Below the pieces are notes generated by a model. The model saw nothing but the letters and a program-made list of their open reading frames with translations, had not been told where the DNA came from and ran no database searches. Below are positions 15,379 to 22,122 of a stretch of 27,620 nucleotides of DNA, piece after piece. How positions within the stretch are numbered: the first letter of the stretch is position 1; each line of letters begins with the position of its first letter. Position numbers and translations under genes: made by a program. The stretch lies in NCBI GenBank assembly GCA_900318855.1, contig ONMG01000149.1:1-27620 (forward strand), read 5' to 3'. Origin of the DNA: an uncultured Prevotella sp. (GTDB lineage Bacteria; Bacteroidota; Bacteroidia; Bacteroidales; Bacteroidaceae).

Positions 15379-15726
15379 ATGAATGCAAGTCGATTGACAG
15401 CTATCCTTAATTGGCTTAATCACTACAAGTATCTCATTGTGATTGTAGTGGGAGTACTTATTGTGGGCTTCTTCGATGACAACAGTCTGCTTAGGCGTGT
15501 CAAGCTTCAGCTACAGATTAGTAAGATTGAAGACGAGATTGATGCTTTCAATAAGAAGAACGAGGCTGAGAAGAAAGAGCTGAACGAGCTGAAGCGCAAT
15601 CCTAAGGCTATTGAGAAGATTGCCCGCGAGCAGTATTTCATGAAAGCCGACGATGAGGATATCTTTGTGCTTAGCGACGATGAGCAAGACAATCAAACTA
15701 ATCAAAGCAATGAGACAGATGAGTAA
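15379..15726 (+). CDS. Septum formation initiator, DivIC/FtsB family
   Basis: Small single-pass membrane protein of the FtsB/DivIC family, which with FtsL and FtsQ forms the divisome scaffold that activates septal peptidoglycan synthesis. The 115-residue protein has a short cytoplasmic N-terminus, one membrane segment at about 18-32 (KYLIVIVVGVLIVGFF), then a coiled coil rich in E and K from about 38 to 75, ending in the family block NPKAIEKIAREQYFMKADDEDIFVL. The C-terminal 15 residues are acidic and N/Q-rich. The start at 15379 is preferred to an upstream ATG at 15328 because the extra residues are not family-like and the -7 box lies between. Its stop overlaps the start of the next gene by 8 bp, so the two are probably translated together. 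Confidence 0.88.
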   Translation: MNASRLTAILNWLNHYKYLIVIVVGVLIVGFFDDNSLLRRVKLQLQISKIEDEIDAFNKKNEAEKKELNELKRNPKAIEKIAREQYFMKADDEDIFVLSDDEQDNQTNQSNETDE

Positions 15727-16132
15727 AGCTGAGACATTCCTTTTCTTGTTAGGAGGCTTGTTGATGGTTGTGGGCGCAGGTTGCTTCGCCTTTATGTGGC
15801 ATCGTGAGGTGGCGAGTTGGATATTCTTGGTCGGTGCTGTGCTTTTCAGCGTGATGCAGACCCGCCAGACCTATTCCGGGACAAGCCTTGTTATCAGAAG
15901 GCTGAAGCGCATCCAGTTGCTCTCTGGCATATTGTTCATCCTTACCGGCATCCTCATGGCTGATACGGCCGTGCACTTCTTACTACCTCTCTTCAAGGGT
16001 GAAGGTGGATACATCAGCTATATTACCTATATATATAATAAGTGGGTTATCGCATTGTTAATAGCGGCAGTGCTTGAGGTCTATACTACGCACCGCCTAT
16101 CGCACGAGCTTGAAAAAGAAAAAAAACTATAA
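15719..16132 (+). CDS. Small four-helix membrane protein of unknown function
   Basis: Not recognised as a named family. The 137-residue protein consists of four hydrophobic segments (about 5-25, 32-47, 67-86 and 110-127) and a short basic/acidic C-terminal tail (HELEKEKKL). Between helices two and three there is a basic loop, RRLKR, which would place that side in the cytoplasm. The ATG at 15719 overlaps the stop of the DivIC/FtsB-like gene by 8 bp, indicating coupled translation; an in-frame ATG at 15710 is an alternative start. Tight coupling to a division gene suggests an envelope or division role, but this is only context. No terminator is evident directly after it. Confidence 0.75.
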   Translation: MSKAETFLFLLGGLLMVVGAGCFAFMWHREVASWIFLVGAVLFSVMQTRQTYSGTSLVIRRLKRIQLLSGILFILTGILMADTAVHFLLPLFKGEGGYISYITYIYNKWVIALLIAAVLEVYTTHRLSHELEKEKKL

Positions 16133-16190
16133 AATCTCCACCCCTTGATTAAATTGAATAAAATTCTTTTATTCTCTCGTAGAGAGGTGT

Positions 16191-16198
16191 TACCTTTG
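16191..16198 (+). promoter_or_regulatory. -7 box for the lipoprotein-pyrC operon
   Basis: TACCTTTG matches TAnnTTTG, 27 bp before the lipoprotein start codon. A 5-bp inverted repeat CTCTC-GTA-GAGAG at 16174-16186 sits within the spacer between -33 and -7, a possible but unproven operator. The -33 box is a poor match. Confidence 0.55.
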
Positions 16199-16225
16199 TA
16201 ACAAAACAGAACAACGGCATAATAT

Positions 16226-17014
16226 ATGAATAAGATACTCTACGCTTTCCTTTCTGTACTGGCTCTGACCTCTTGTTCAAAGAGCTTTACTATCCAGGGC
16301 TCGTCGAACGTATCTACGCTCGACGGTCACATGCTCTATCTGAAGGTGGTCAGCGACACCACGATGAAGAATGTCGATTCTTGCGAAGTGGTTCATGGTC
16401 AGTTCCATTTCAAGGGTAGTGTTGATTCGGTCTGCATGGGTACCATCTTCATGGACCAAGACTATGTGCTTCCCGTGGTGCTCGAAGATGGCGACATCAC
16501 GATAAAGCTTGATAACACGCAGCAGGATGTGAGCGGCACTCCGCTGAACGACTCGCTTACCACGTTCCGCAATAAGCTGATGCAGCTGCAGAACCAAGTG
16601 CAGGAAATGGCAAATGCAGAGTATCAGGGCTATGCTACAGGCAGTAATATGGACGAGGTCTATGCTAAGCTGAATGCCCGTCAGATGCAGCTGAATGAGA
16701 AAATTGACAAACTGATGTCAGGATTCGTTGTGGAGAATTTCGACAATGTGTTGGGTCCTTGGGCCTTCTCTCTACATACCAGTTCTTACGAGTATCCTAT
16801 GCTTGACCCATGGATAGAGGATATTATGAGCAAAGCTACCGACAAGTTCAAGAACGACCCATACGTAAAAGACTACTATGCAAAGGCGCAGGAGAACCAG
16901 CAGATAATGAATGGCACAAAGATGCCGGCATCGCCTGCCGTGCCTCCGCAGAACTTGGGCCAGCCAATGGCGGCTCCCACACCCAACGAGCTTGCCAAGC
17001 CGAAGCAGGAATAA
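16226..17014 (+). CDS. DUF4369-type lipoprotein
   Basis: Predicted lipoprotein of 262 residues with a lipobox L14-T-S-C17 after a hydrophobic signal sequence; C17 would be lipidated. Residues about 20-110 resemble the DUF4369 domain common in Bacteroidetes, often found at the N-terminus of thioredoxin-like lipoproteins; here there is no thioredoxin domain after it. The middle (about 115-165) is a Q/N/M-rich helical stretch likely to form a coiled coil, and the tail from about 240 is proline-rich. It is the first gene of the operon and its TAA overlaps the ATG of pyrC by one base. Function is unknown; the domain context suggests an envelope role. Confidence 0.8.
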   Translation: MNKILYAFLSVLALTSCSKSFTIQGSSNVSTLDGHMLYLKVVSDTTMKNVDSCEVVHGQFHFKGSVDSVCMGTIFMDQDYVLPVVLEDGDITIKLDNTQQDVSGTPLNDSLTTFRNKLMQLQNQVQEMANAEYQGYATGSNMDEVYAKLNARQMQLNEKIDKLMSGFVVENFDNVLGPWAFSLHTSSYEYPMLDPWIEDIMSKATDKFKNDPYVKDYYAKAQENQQIMNGTKMPASPAVPPQNLGQPMAAPTPNELAKPKQE

Positions 17015-18351
17015 TGAAAACACTGATAAAGGGAGGAACCTTAGTTAATGAAGGGAAGATGCTTCCTGGATGCATCGTTATCGTAGACGATCGCATTGCA
17101 GGAATATTCCCACAAGATAATCTGCCCTGTGACATCTACGACAAGGTCGTGGATGTCTCGGGGTGCTTTGTATTGCCCGGTGTCATCGACGAGCATGTGC
17201 ACTTCCGTGAGCCTGGGCTTGAGCGCAAAGCGGATATTGAGAGTGAGAGTCGGGCGGCAGCTTTTGGAGGAGTGACCACCTTCTTCGATATGCCGAATAC
17301 CCTACCTCAAACCACCAGCCAGGAGGCACTCGCCGATAAGTTTGCAAGAGGCCGCAGCGAGAGCCATGTCAACTTTAGCTTCTTCTTTGGTGCTACCAAT
17401 GCAAACGCTCACCTGTTTTCTGAACTCGACAGACACCGTATCCCAGGGATAAAGCTCTTCATGGGAGCCAGTACCGGAAACATGTTGGTAGACAGGCTCC
17501 AGTCGTTGAATGACATCTTTTCTGAATGTGCGCGTTTGGAGCTGCCTCTTATGGTGCATTGTGAGGATGGCTCCGTTATCAGTGCCAATATGGCTAAGGC
17601 TAAAGCTGAGTTCGGCCCCGACCCCGCACCCGACCAGCATCCGGTCATCCGGAGTGCAGAGGCCTGTTATCGCAGCACATACTTGGCATGTCAGTTAGCT
17701 CATAAGTTCGGCACTCGTCTCCATGTTGCCCATTTGTCAACAGCGAGGGAATTGTCCTTGCTGGGCGACAATGTCACCGGAGAGGCAGTTATCGCTCATC
17801 TTATTTTCTCGGATGCCGACTATGCTCGTTTAGGAAGTCTCATCAAGTGCAATCCCTCCGTAAAGAGCAGGGCTGACCGTGAGGCCCTGCGACGTGCGCT
17901 GACGGATGGCACCCTCTATACGATAGGCACCGACCACGCCCCCCATCTGTTGGCCGAGAAGCAGGGTGGCTGTTGCCGGGCCTCGTCAGGGATGCCGATG
18001 GTGCAGTTCTCCTTACCCGCGATGCTGGAACTCTGCGATGAAGGTGTCCTCAGCCTGCCGCAACTGGTAACCTTGATGTGTCATCATCCGGCCACTCTCT
18101 TCAGTGTGGCTGAAAGAGGATTCTTGCGCAACGGTTACAAGGCGGATATTGTGATAGTTAAACCCCACACGCCATGGTTCGTTACAACCGACCTCATCCA
18201 GAGCAAGTGCAAGTGGAGTCCGTTGCAGGGGCATCAGTTCCAGTGGCGCGTGATGCAAACCTTCTGTAACGGCCATGCTCTCCTGGCTGATGAGCGTCAT
18301 CTGAGTGATGATGCTTATAGGGGCGAGGAGGTAAGATTCCGAGAACTATGA
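17014..18351 (+). CDS. pyrC: Dihydroorotase
   Basis: Third step of pyrimidine synthesis: reversible cyclisation of carbamoyl aspartate to dihydroorotate, in the cytosol. The 445-residue size and motifs fit class I (long) dihydroorotases of the amidohydrolase superfamily. Metal and catalytic residues are all present: H61-V-H63 in HVHFREPG, the candidate carboxylated lysine K147 in GIKLFMGAST, H182 in MVHCED, H237 and H240 in HVAHLS, and D307-H308 in GTDHAPH. The start at 17014 (TAATG with the previous gene) gives MKTLIKGGTLV, a standard beginning; a longer frame from 16810 only reads through the previous gene. Allantoinase is the closest alternative, but gene content and the FREPG motif favour dihydroorotase. 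Its stop overlaps the next start as ATGA. Confidence 0.92.
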   Translation: MKTLIKGGTLVNEGKMLPGCIVIVDDRIAGIFPQDNLPCDIYDKVVDVSGCFVLPGVIDEHVHFREPGLERKADIESESRAAAFGGVTTFFDMPNTLPQTTSQEALADKFARGRSESHVNFSFFFGATNANAHLFSELDRHRIPGIKLFMGASTGNMLVDRLQSLNDIFSECARLELPLMVHCEDGSVISANMAKAKAEFGPDPAPDQHPVIRSAEACYRSTYLACQLAHKFGTRLHVAHLSTARELSLLGDNVTGEAVIAHLIFSDADYARLGSLIKCNPSVKSRADREALRRALTDGTLYTIGTDHAPHLLAEKQGGCCRASSGMPMVQFSLPAMLELCDEGVLSLPQLVTLMCHHPATLFSVAERGFLRNGYKADIVIVKPHTPWFVTTDLIQSKCKWSPLQGHQFQWRVMQTFCNGHALLADERHLSDDAYRGEEVRFREL

Positions 18352-19160
18352 AGCTTATCTTTGATATAGCCGAGCTTGAGCCTTATGTGAACTGGCTCTA
18401 TATTTTTCATGCTTGGGGACTGGACGGAAAGTCCGCTGAGGTGAAGGCCAGTCTGAAGCAGGAGGCCGAGGCGGTGCTTCACAGTTGGCAGGGCAGATAC
18501 AAAGCTTATGCCGTCTTCCGCTTGCTCAGTGCCAACAGCGATGGCGACGACCTTGTTTTAGACGGTGTTCGCGTGCCCATGCTGAGACAGCAGAGGCCCA
18601 GCCCGGGTAAGGACTATTGCTTATGTCTGGCCGATTTTGTCCGTCCACTCTCTTCCCACATTGCCGATAGGGCAGGTGTCTTTGCCACGTCGGTTGATAT
18701 CACCGCCGTTAAGGGTCATGAGGATGACGCATACGCCAAGATGATGGCTCAGGTGCTTGCCGACCGGCTTGCCGAGGCCGCAGCCGAGCGGATGCACCAG
18801 TTGGTGAGAACCACCTACTGGGGATATGCACCCGATGAGCAGCTTTCGATGAAGGACCTTCTGGCTGAGCGCTATCAGGGCATACGGCCTGCCGTAGGCT
18901 ATCCGTCGCTGCCGGATACAAGCGTGAACTTCACACTCAATGAACTGCTCGATTTCAAGCAGATAGGAGTACGGCTGACCGAGAGTGGCATGATGGTGCC
19001 CCATGCCAGTGTGTCGGGATTCCTGTTCTCGCATCCCAAGTCACGCTATTTCGATTTGGGCAAGATAGGTGAGGACCAGCTTCGCGACTATGCCCGTCGG
19101 CGGGGAGTCCCGGTGGAGATGATACGCCGTTTCATAGGGGCGAGCACCTTGAGGAGATAA
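18348..19160 (+). CDS. Free-standing MetH activation (reactivation) domain protein
   Basis: The C-terminal two thirds match the AdoMet-binding activation domain that in E. coli is the last part of cobalamin-dependent methionine synthase MetH. That domain helps reductive methylation of inactive cob(II)alamin. Matching blocks are WGYAPDEQLSMKDLLAERYQGIRPAVGYP (158-186; E. coli has WGYAPNE then YQGIRPAPGYP), with the AdoMet motif R180-xxx-G184-Y185, and LTESGMMVPHASVSGFLFSHP (210-230) followed by KSRYF. The 270-residue protein has no catalytic, folate or cobalamin-binding domain. It overlaps pyrC by 4 bp and is followed after 5 bp by a metallophosphoesterase. The expected partner, a MetH without this domain, must be encoded elsewhere. 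Separate activation proteins are known, for example in Thermotoga. The first about 80 residues are less conserved. Confidence 0.88.
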   Translation: MKLIFDIAELEPYVNWLYIFHAWGLDGKSAEVKASLKQEAEAVLHSWQGRYKAYAVFRLLSANSDGDDLVLDGVRVPMLRQQRPSPGKDYCLCLADFVRPLSSHIADRAGVFATSVDITAVKGHEDDAYAKMMAQVLADRLAEAAAERMHQLVRTTYWGYAPDEQLSMKDLLAERYQGIRPAVGYPSLPDTSVNFTLNELLDFKQIGVRLTESGMMVPHASVSGFLFSHPKSRYFDLGKIGEDQLRDYARRRGVPVEMIRRFIGASTLRR

Positions 19161-19165
19161 GAATC

Positions 19166-20332
19166 ATGATAGCAAGAATAGCCTTACCCATATTGTTGGC
19201 CATAGTGCTGTCGGATGCCTATATCGAATGGCACTACCGTCACAGCCGCTTCCTGGGAACGGTGAAAGCCCGGCTGCTTTGGCTTGTTCCGGGCCTTGTA
19301 ATGGCCATCTATACACTCATCCTTGCCTTTACGCGCAACTTTGTGCCCGGGGATATAGCGTGGATAGAGCTCTATATGTTCCTTACCGGTATTCTGGTGT
19401 GGCCAAAGGCGGCTTTTTCCTTCTTCTCGTGTCTGGGGCTCATTGCGAAGCGTGTCTTCCGCCTGCACCGCAATTGGGGTAATTATGTGGGTGATGCGTT
19501 TATCGCCGTGACCCTTGCACTCTTCTTCTATGGCATGACGCTCGGACCGCGTCGGTTCCAGGTTCGTCACATCGAGGCTTCGTTCCCCAATTTGCCAAAG
19601 GCTTTCGACGGCTATCGCATCGTCCTCTTCAGCGATGCCCATGTCGGGACTTTCAAGGATGGGCGCCGCTCCCTCCTGCAGCGTGACGTCGACAGCATCA
19701 ACGCACAGCATCCTGACCTGATAGCCTTCACGGGCGACCTTGTAAACATCCAGGCCTCCGACCTCGACTCCCATCAGAAAGCACTCTCCTCGCTGCGTGC
19801 CCACGACGGAGTGTTCTCGGTGCTCGGCAACCATGACTACAGCTACTACATTCGGGCTAACGAGGCTGAGAAGAGAGTCAACGAGCAGACCCTGCGAGAG
19901 CGCGAACGGCAATTTGGCTGGCGTCTGCTCTGCAATGAGCACATCGTACTGAGACGGGGGAGCGACTCCATCTTCATTGCCGGTAGCGAGTGTAAGGGGC
20001 AGAATCCATTGCCCGACTCTTGCGATATTCCCAGGACGATGAAAGGTATACCACAAAAGGCTTTTGCCATAATGCTTCAACACAACCCTATAGCCTGGGA
20101 CAGCGACATTCTGTATTATCCTCAGGTGATGCTCACCCTTAGCGGCCACACGCATGCAGGGCAGATAAATATTCTCGGGCTCCGGCCCACCATGTTCTCG
20201 TATAAGGAAGACTATGGCCTCTACAGTAGCGGCAACCGTCTGCTCTATGTCACATCCGGTCTCTGTGGGCTGGTGCCACTGCGCATAGGAGCCACGCCCG
20301 AGATAGCCGTCATCACCCTCCACCGACGTTGA
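19166..20332 (+). CDS. Membrane-anchored metallophosphoesterase
   Basis: Calcineurin-like phosphoesterase of the YaeI/YkuE type, 388 residues. Three or four hydrophobic segments at about 4-18, 37-55, 67-95 and 110-125 anchor it in the inner membrane. The two-metal active site is complete: FSDAH (155-159, D157 and H159), TGD (189-191), GNHD (221-224), a histidine in LQHNP (H306) and GHTHAG (327-332). Substrate is not shown by the sequence. Related enzymes hydrolyse lipid-linked or nucleotide phosphates, and the position directly before an acyltransferase gene suggests a lipid-related substrate such as UDP-diacylglucosamine or a phospholipid (inference). The start at 19166 is 5 bp after the MetH-activation gene and gives a plausible membrane N-terminus. 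Confidence 0.85.
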   Translation: MIARIALPILLAIVLSDAYIEWHYRHSRFLGTVKARLLWLVPGLVMAIYTLILAFTRNFVPGDIAWIELYMFLTGILVWPKAAFSFFSCLGLIAKRVFRLHRNWGNYVGDAFIAVTLALFFYGMTLGPRRFQVRHIEASFPNLPKAFDGYRIVLFSDAHVGTFKDGRRSLLQRDVDSINAQHPDLIAFTGDLVNIQASDLDSHQKALSSLRAHDGVFSVLGNHDYSYYIRANEAEKRVNEQTLRERERQFGWRLLCNEHIVLRRGSDSIFIAGSECKGQNPLPDSCDIPRTMKGIPQKAFAIMLQHNPIAWDSDILYYPQVMLTLSGHTHAGQINILGLRPTMFSYKEDYGLYSSGNRLLYVTSGLCGLVPLRIGATPEIAVITLHRR

Positions 20333-20377
20333 CAACCGTCAAGAATAAGAAATCCGAAATCAGAATCCTTTATCCCT

Positions 20378-21136
20378 ATGAAATACCTCTACCGCATCTA
20401 TCAAGTGTTTATTGCCGCACCGCTTTCCCTCGCCGTATCAATCATCCTGTCATTAACCACCGTCTTGGGCTGCCTGTTAGGCAATGGCCATTTTTGGGGC
20501 TATTATCCCGGAAAACTGTGGTCGCGCCTCTTGCTGTGGTTTCTGCTTATCCCCGTGAAGGTGGAAGGCCGGGAGCACCTGAAGGAAGGCCAGTCGTATG
20601 TCTTCGTAGCCAATCACCAGGGCATCTTCGATGTCTTTCTCATCTATGGTTACTTGAACCGTAACTTCAAGTGGATGATGAAGTACCAGCTGCGGCGTTT
20701 GCCCTTGGTGGGATATGCCTGCAAGTGTGCCCACCATATCTTTGTTGATAAGCGTGGCCCCAGTCGGATACGCAAGAGCTATGATGAAGCGCGAGAGATA
20801 CTGCGTGAGGGCATGTCATTAGTGGTCTTCCCCGAGGGCTCACGCACCTTCACCGGTCACATGGGTTTCTTCCGTCGCGGTGCCTTCATGCTCGCCGACG
20901 AGTTGCAGTTGCCTGTGGTTCCACTGACTATCAACGGTTCCTTTGATGTTATGCCCCGTATGCGCGACATGCATTTCGTCAACTGGCATCCGTTGACCCT
21001 TACCATCCACGAACCCATTCCTCCGAAAGGCAAAGGGGCCGATGAAGAGCGGGCAACGATGGACGAAGCCTACAAGGCTGTGATGTCGTCGCTTGACCCC
21101 CGTTTCCAGGGCTATGTGGAGAATACCGACCAGTAA
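20378..21136 (+). CDS. plsC: 1-acyl-sn-glycerol-3-phosphate acyltransferase (PlsC-like)
   Basis: Transfers a second acyl chain to lysophosphatidate, giving phosphatidate, the precursor of membrane phospholipids. The 252-residue protein has an N-terminal membrane segment (about 10-35), the acyltransferase motif NH-x4-D as N79-H80-QGIFD85, the substrate-binding FPEGSRT at 151-157, and the VPLTINGSFD block near 181-190. Family members with the same motifs can act on other lysolipids or ornithine lipids, so the exact acceptor is not certain. It is the last gene of the operon starting at 16226, 45 bp after the phosphoesterase, and is followed by an intrinsic terminator. Confidence 0.9.
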   Translation: MKYLYRIYQVFIAAPLSLAVSIILSLTTVLGCLLGNGHFWGYYPGKLWSRLLLWFLLIPVKVEGREHLKEGQSYVFVANHQGIFDVFLIYGYLNRNFKWMMKYQLRRLPLVGYACKCAHHIFVDKRGPSRIRKSYDEAREILREGMSLVVFPEGSRTFTGHMGFFRRGAFMLADELQLPVVPLTINGSFDVMPRMRDMHFVNWHPLTLTIHEPIPPKGKGADEERATMDEAYKAVMSSLDPRFQGYVENTDQ

Positions 21137-21183
21137 TGCTCCCTCATGCAGCATGAAGGAAAGGAGAATTGAAGCTCTCAGAC

Positions 21184-21212
21184 AAGGCGCAAAGAAAAAA
21201 GCGCCTTTTTTC
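21184..21212 (+). terminator. Intrinsic terminator after plsC
   Basis: AAGGCGC (21184-21190) and GCGCCTT (21201-21207) form a 7-bp stem with an A-rich 10-nt loop and are followed by further T residues to 21211. It ends the 16226-21136 operon, and its T-run leads directly into the -33 box of the next promoter. Confidence 0.8.
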
Positions 21213-21243
21213 TTTGATATTATTGGCGATTGAGCTATCTTTG
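21213..21243 (+). promoter_or_regulatory. Promoter of the GT2 gene
   Basis: TTTG (21213-21216), 19-nt spacer, TATCTTTG (21236-21243), 20 bp before the start codon. The -33 box directly abuts the terminator tail of the upstream operon. Confidence 0.75.
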
Positions 21244-21263
21244 CAAGAGTAAAAGCATACACT

Positions 21264-22013
21264 ATGGAAAGTGATAGTATTGTAATCATTCCCACTTACA
21301 ACGAAAAGGAGAATATCGAGAACATCATACGTGCCGTATTCGCGCTCGAAAAGCCCTTCCATATACTGGTTATCGACGATGGCAGTCCTGACGGAACGGG
21401 TGACATCGTGAAGCGTCTCATCGACAGTGAGTTCTCCGACAGGCTTTTCCTCCTCCGACGGGCGGGTAAGCTCGGACTGGGCACAGCGTATATCACAGGC
21501 TTCAAATGGGCATTGCAGCACGATTATCAATATGTCTTCGAGATGGATGCCGACTTTAGCCACGACCCCAAGGACCTGCCCCGTCTCTATGCGGCCTGCC
21601 ATGACGAAGGCTTCGACCTTGCGGTGGGCTCGCGCTATGTTAGTGGCGTCAACGTGGTCAACTGGCCCATGGGTCGCGTACTGATGAGCTACTTCGCCTC
21701 ATGCTACGTGCGCTTCGTCACAGGCTTCAAGGTCCATGACACCACAGCCGGCTTTGTCTGCTATCGTCGGCGCGTGTTGGAGACAATCGACCTCGACAAG
21801 ATACGCTTCAAGGGCTATGCCTTCCAGATAGAGATGAAGTTCACCGCCTACAAGATAGGCTTCCGCATTAAGGAAGTTCCCGTGGTGTTCGTCAATCGCC
21901 GCGAGGGTACGAGCAAGATGAGCGGCGGCATCTTCAGCGAGGCCTTCTTCGGTGTGATGCGCCTGCGCCTGGACGGATGGCTGCGCAAATACCCCAAGTT
22001 GCCCAAGGCTTGA
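21264..22013 (+). CDS. Polyprenol monophosphomannose synthase-like GT2 glycosyltransferase
   Basis: GT-A glycosyltransferase of family 2, resembling dolichol-phosphate or polyprenol-phosphate mannosyltransferase. It would move mannose (or a related sugar) from a GDP-sugar to a lipid carrier at the inner face of the membrane. The 249-residue protein starts with the nucleotide-binding strand IVIIPTYNEKENI (6-18), contains DDGSPDGT (38-45), the metal-binding EMDADFSHDP with D95/D97, and the VPVVFVNRREGTSKMS segment typical of the DPM1 group. There is no C-terminal membrane domain, so it is of the single-domain type. It has its own promoter. In Bacteroidetes such enzymes supply lipid-linked sugar for protein or surface glycosylation; that use here is inferred. 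Confidence 0.88.
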   Translation: MESDSIVIIPTYNEKENIENIIRAVFALEKPFHILVIDDGSPDGTGDIVKRLIDSEFSDRLFLLRRAGKLGLGTAYITGFKWALQHDYQYVFEMDADFSHDPKDLPRLYAACHDEGFDLAVGSRYVSGVNVVNWPMGRVLMSYFASCYVRFVTGFKVHDTTAGFVCYRRRVLETIDLDKIRFKGYAFQIEMKFTAYKIGFRIKEVPVVFVNRREGTSKMSGGIFSEAFFGVMRLRLDGWLRKYPKLPKA

Positions 22014-22122
22014 CAGTGCCCCCTTAGATGTGGGCTGCCGGGAGTGCCGCCATGAGCCTCCTCCCCCAGGGGGCAGGCGTGGGGCGCCACGGCTCAGAAA
22101 GGATAATACACATTAGGATAGT

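Noticed and set aside
19184..20335. 383-codon minus-strand frame opposite the metallophosphoesterase
   Set aside because: The plus strand carries all five metallophosphoesterase motifs; the antisense product resembles nothing.
22014..22122. Terminator between the GT2 gene and mfd
   Set aside because: GC-rich sequence with short inverted pieces such as CGTGG/CCACG, but no stem long enough with a T-run.
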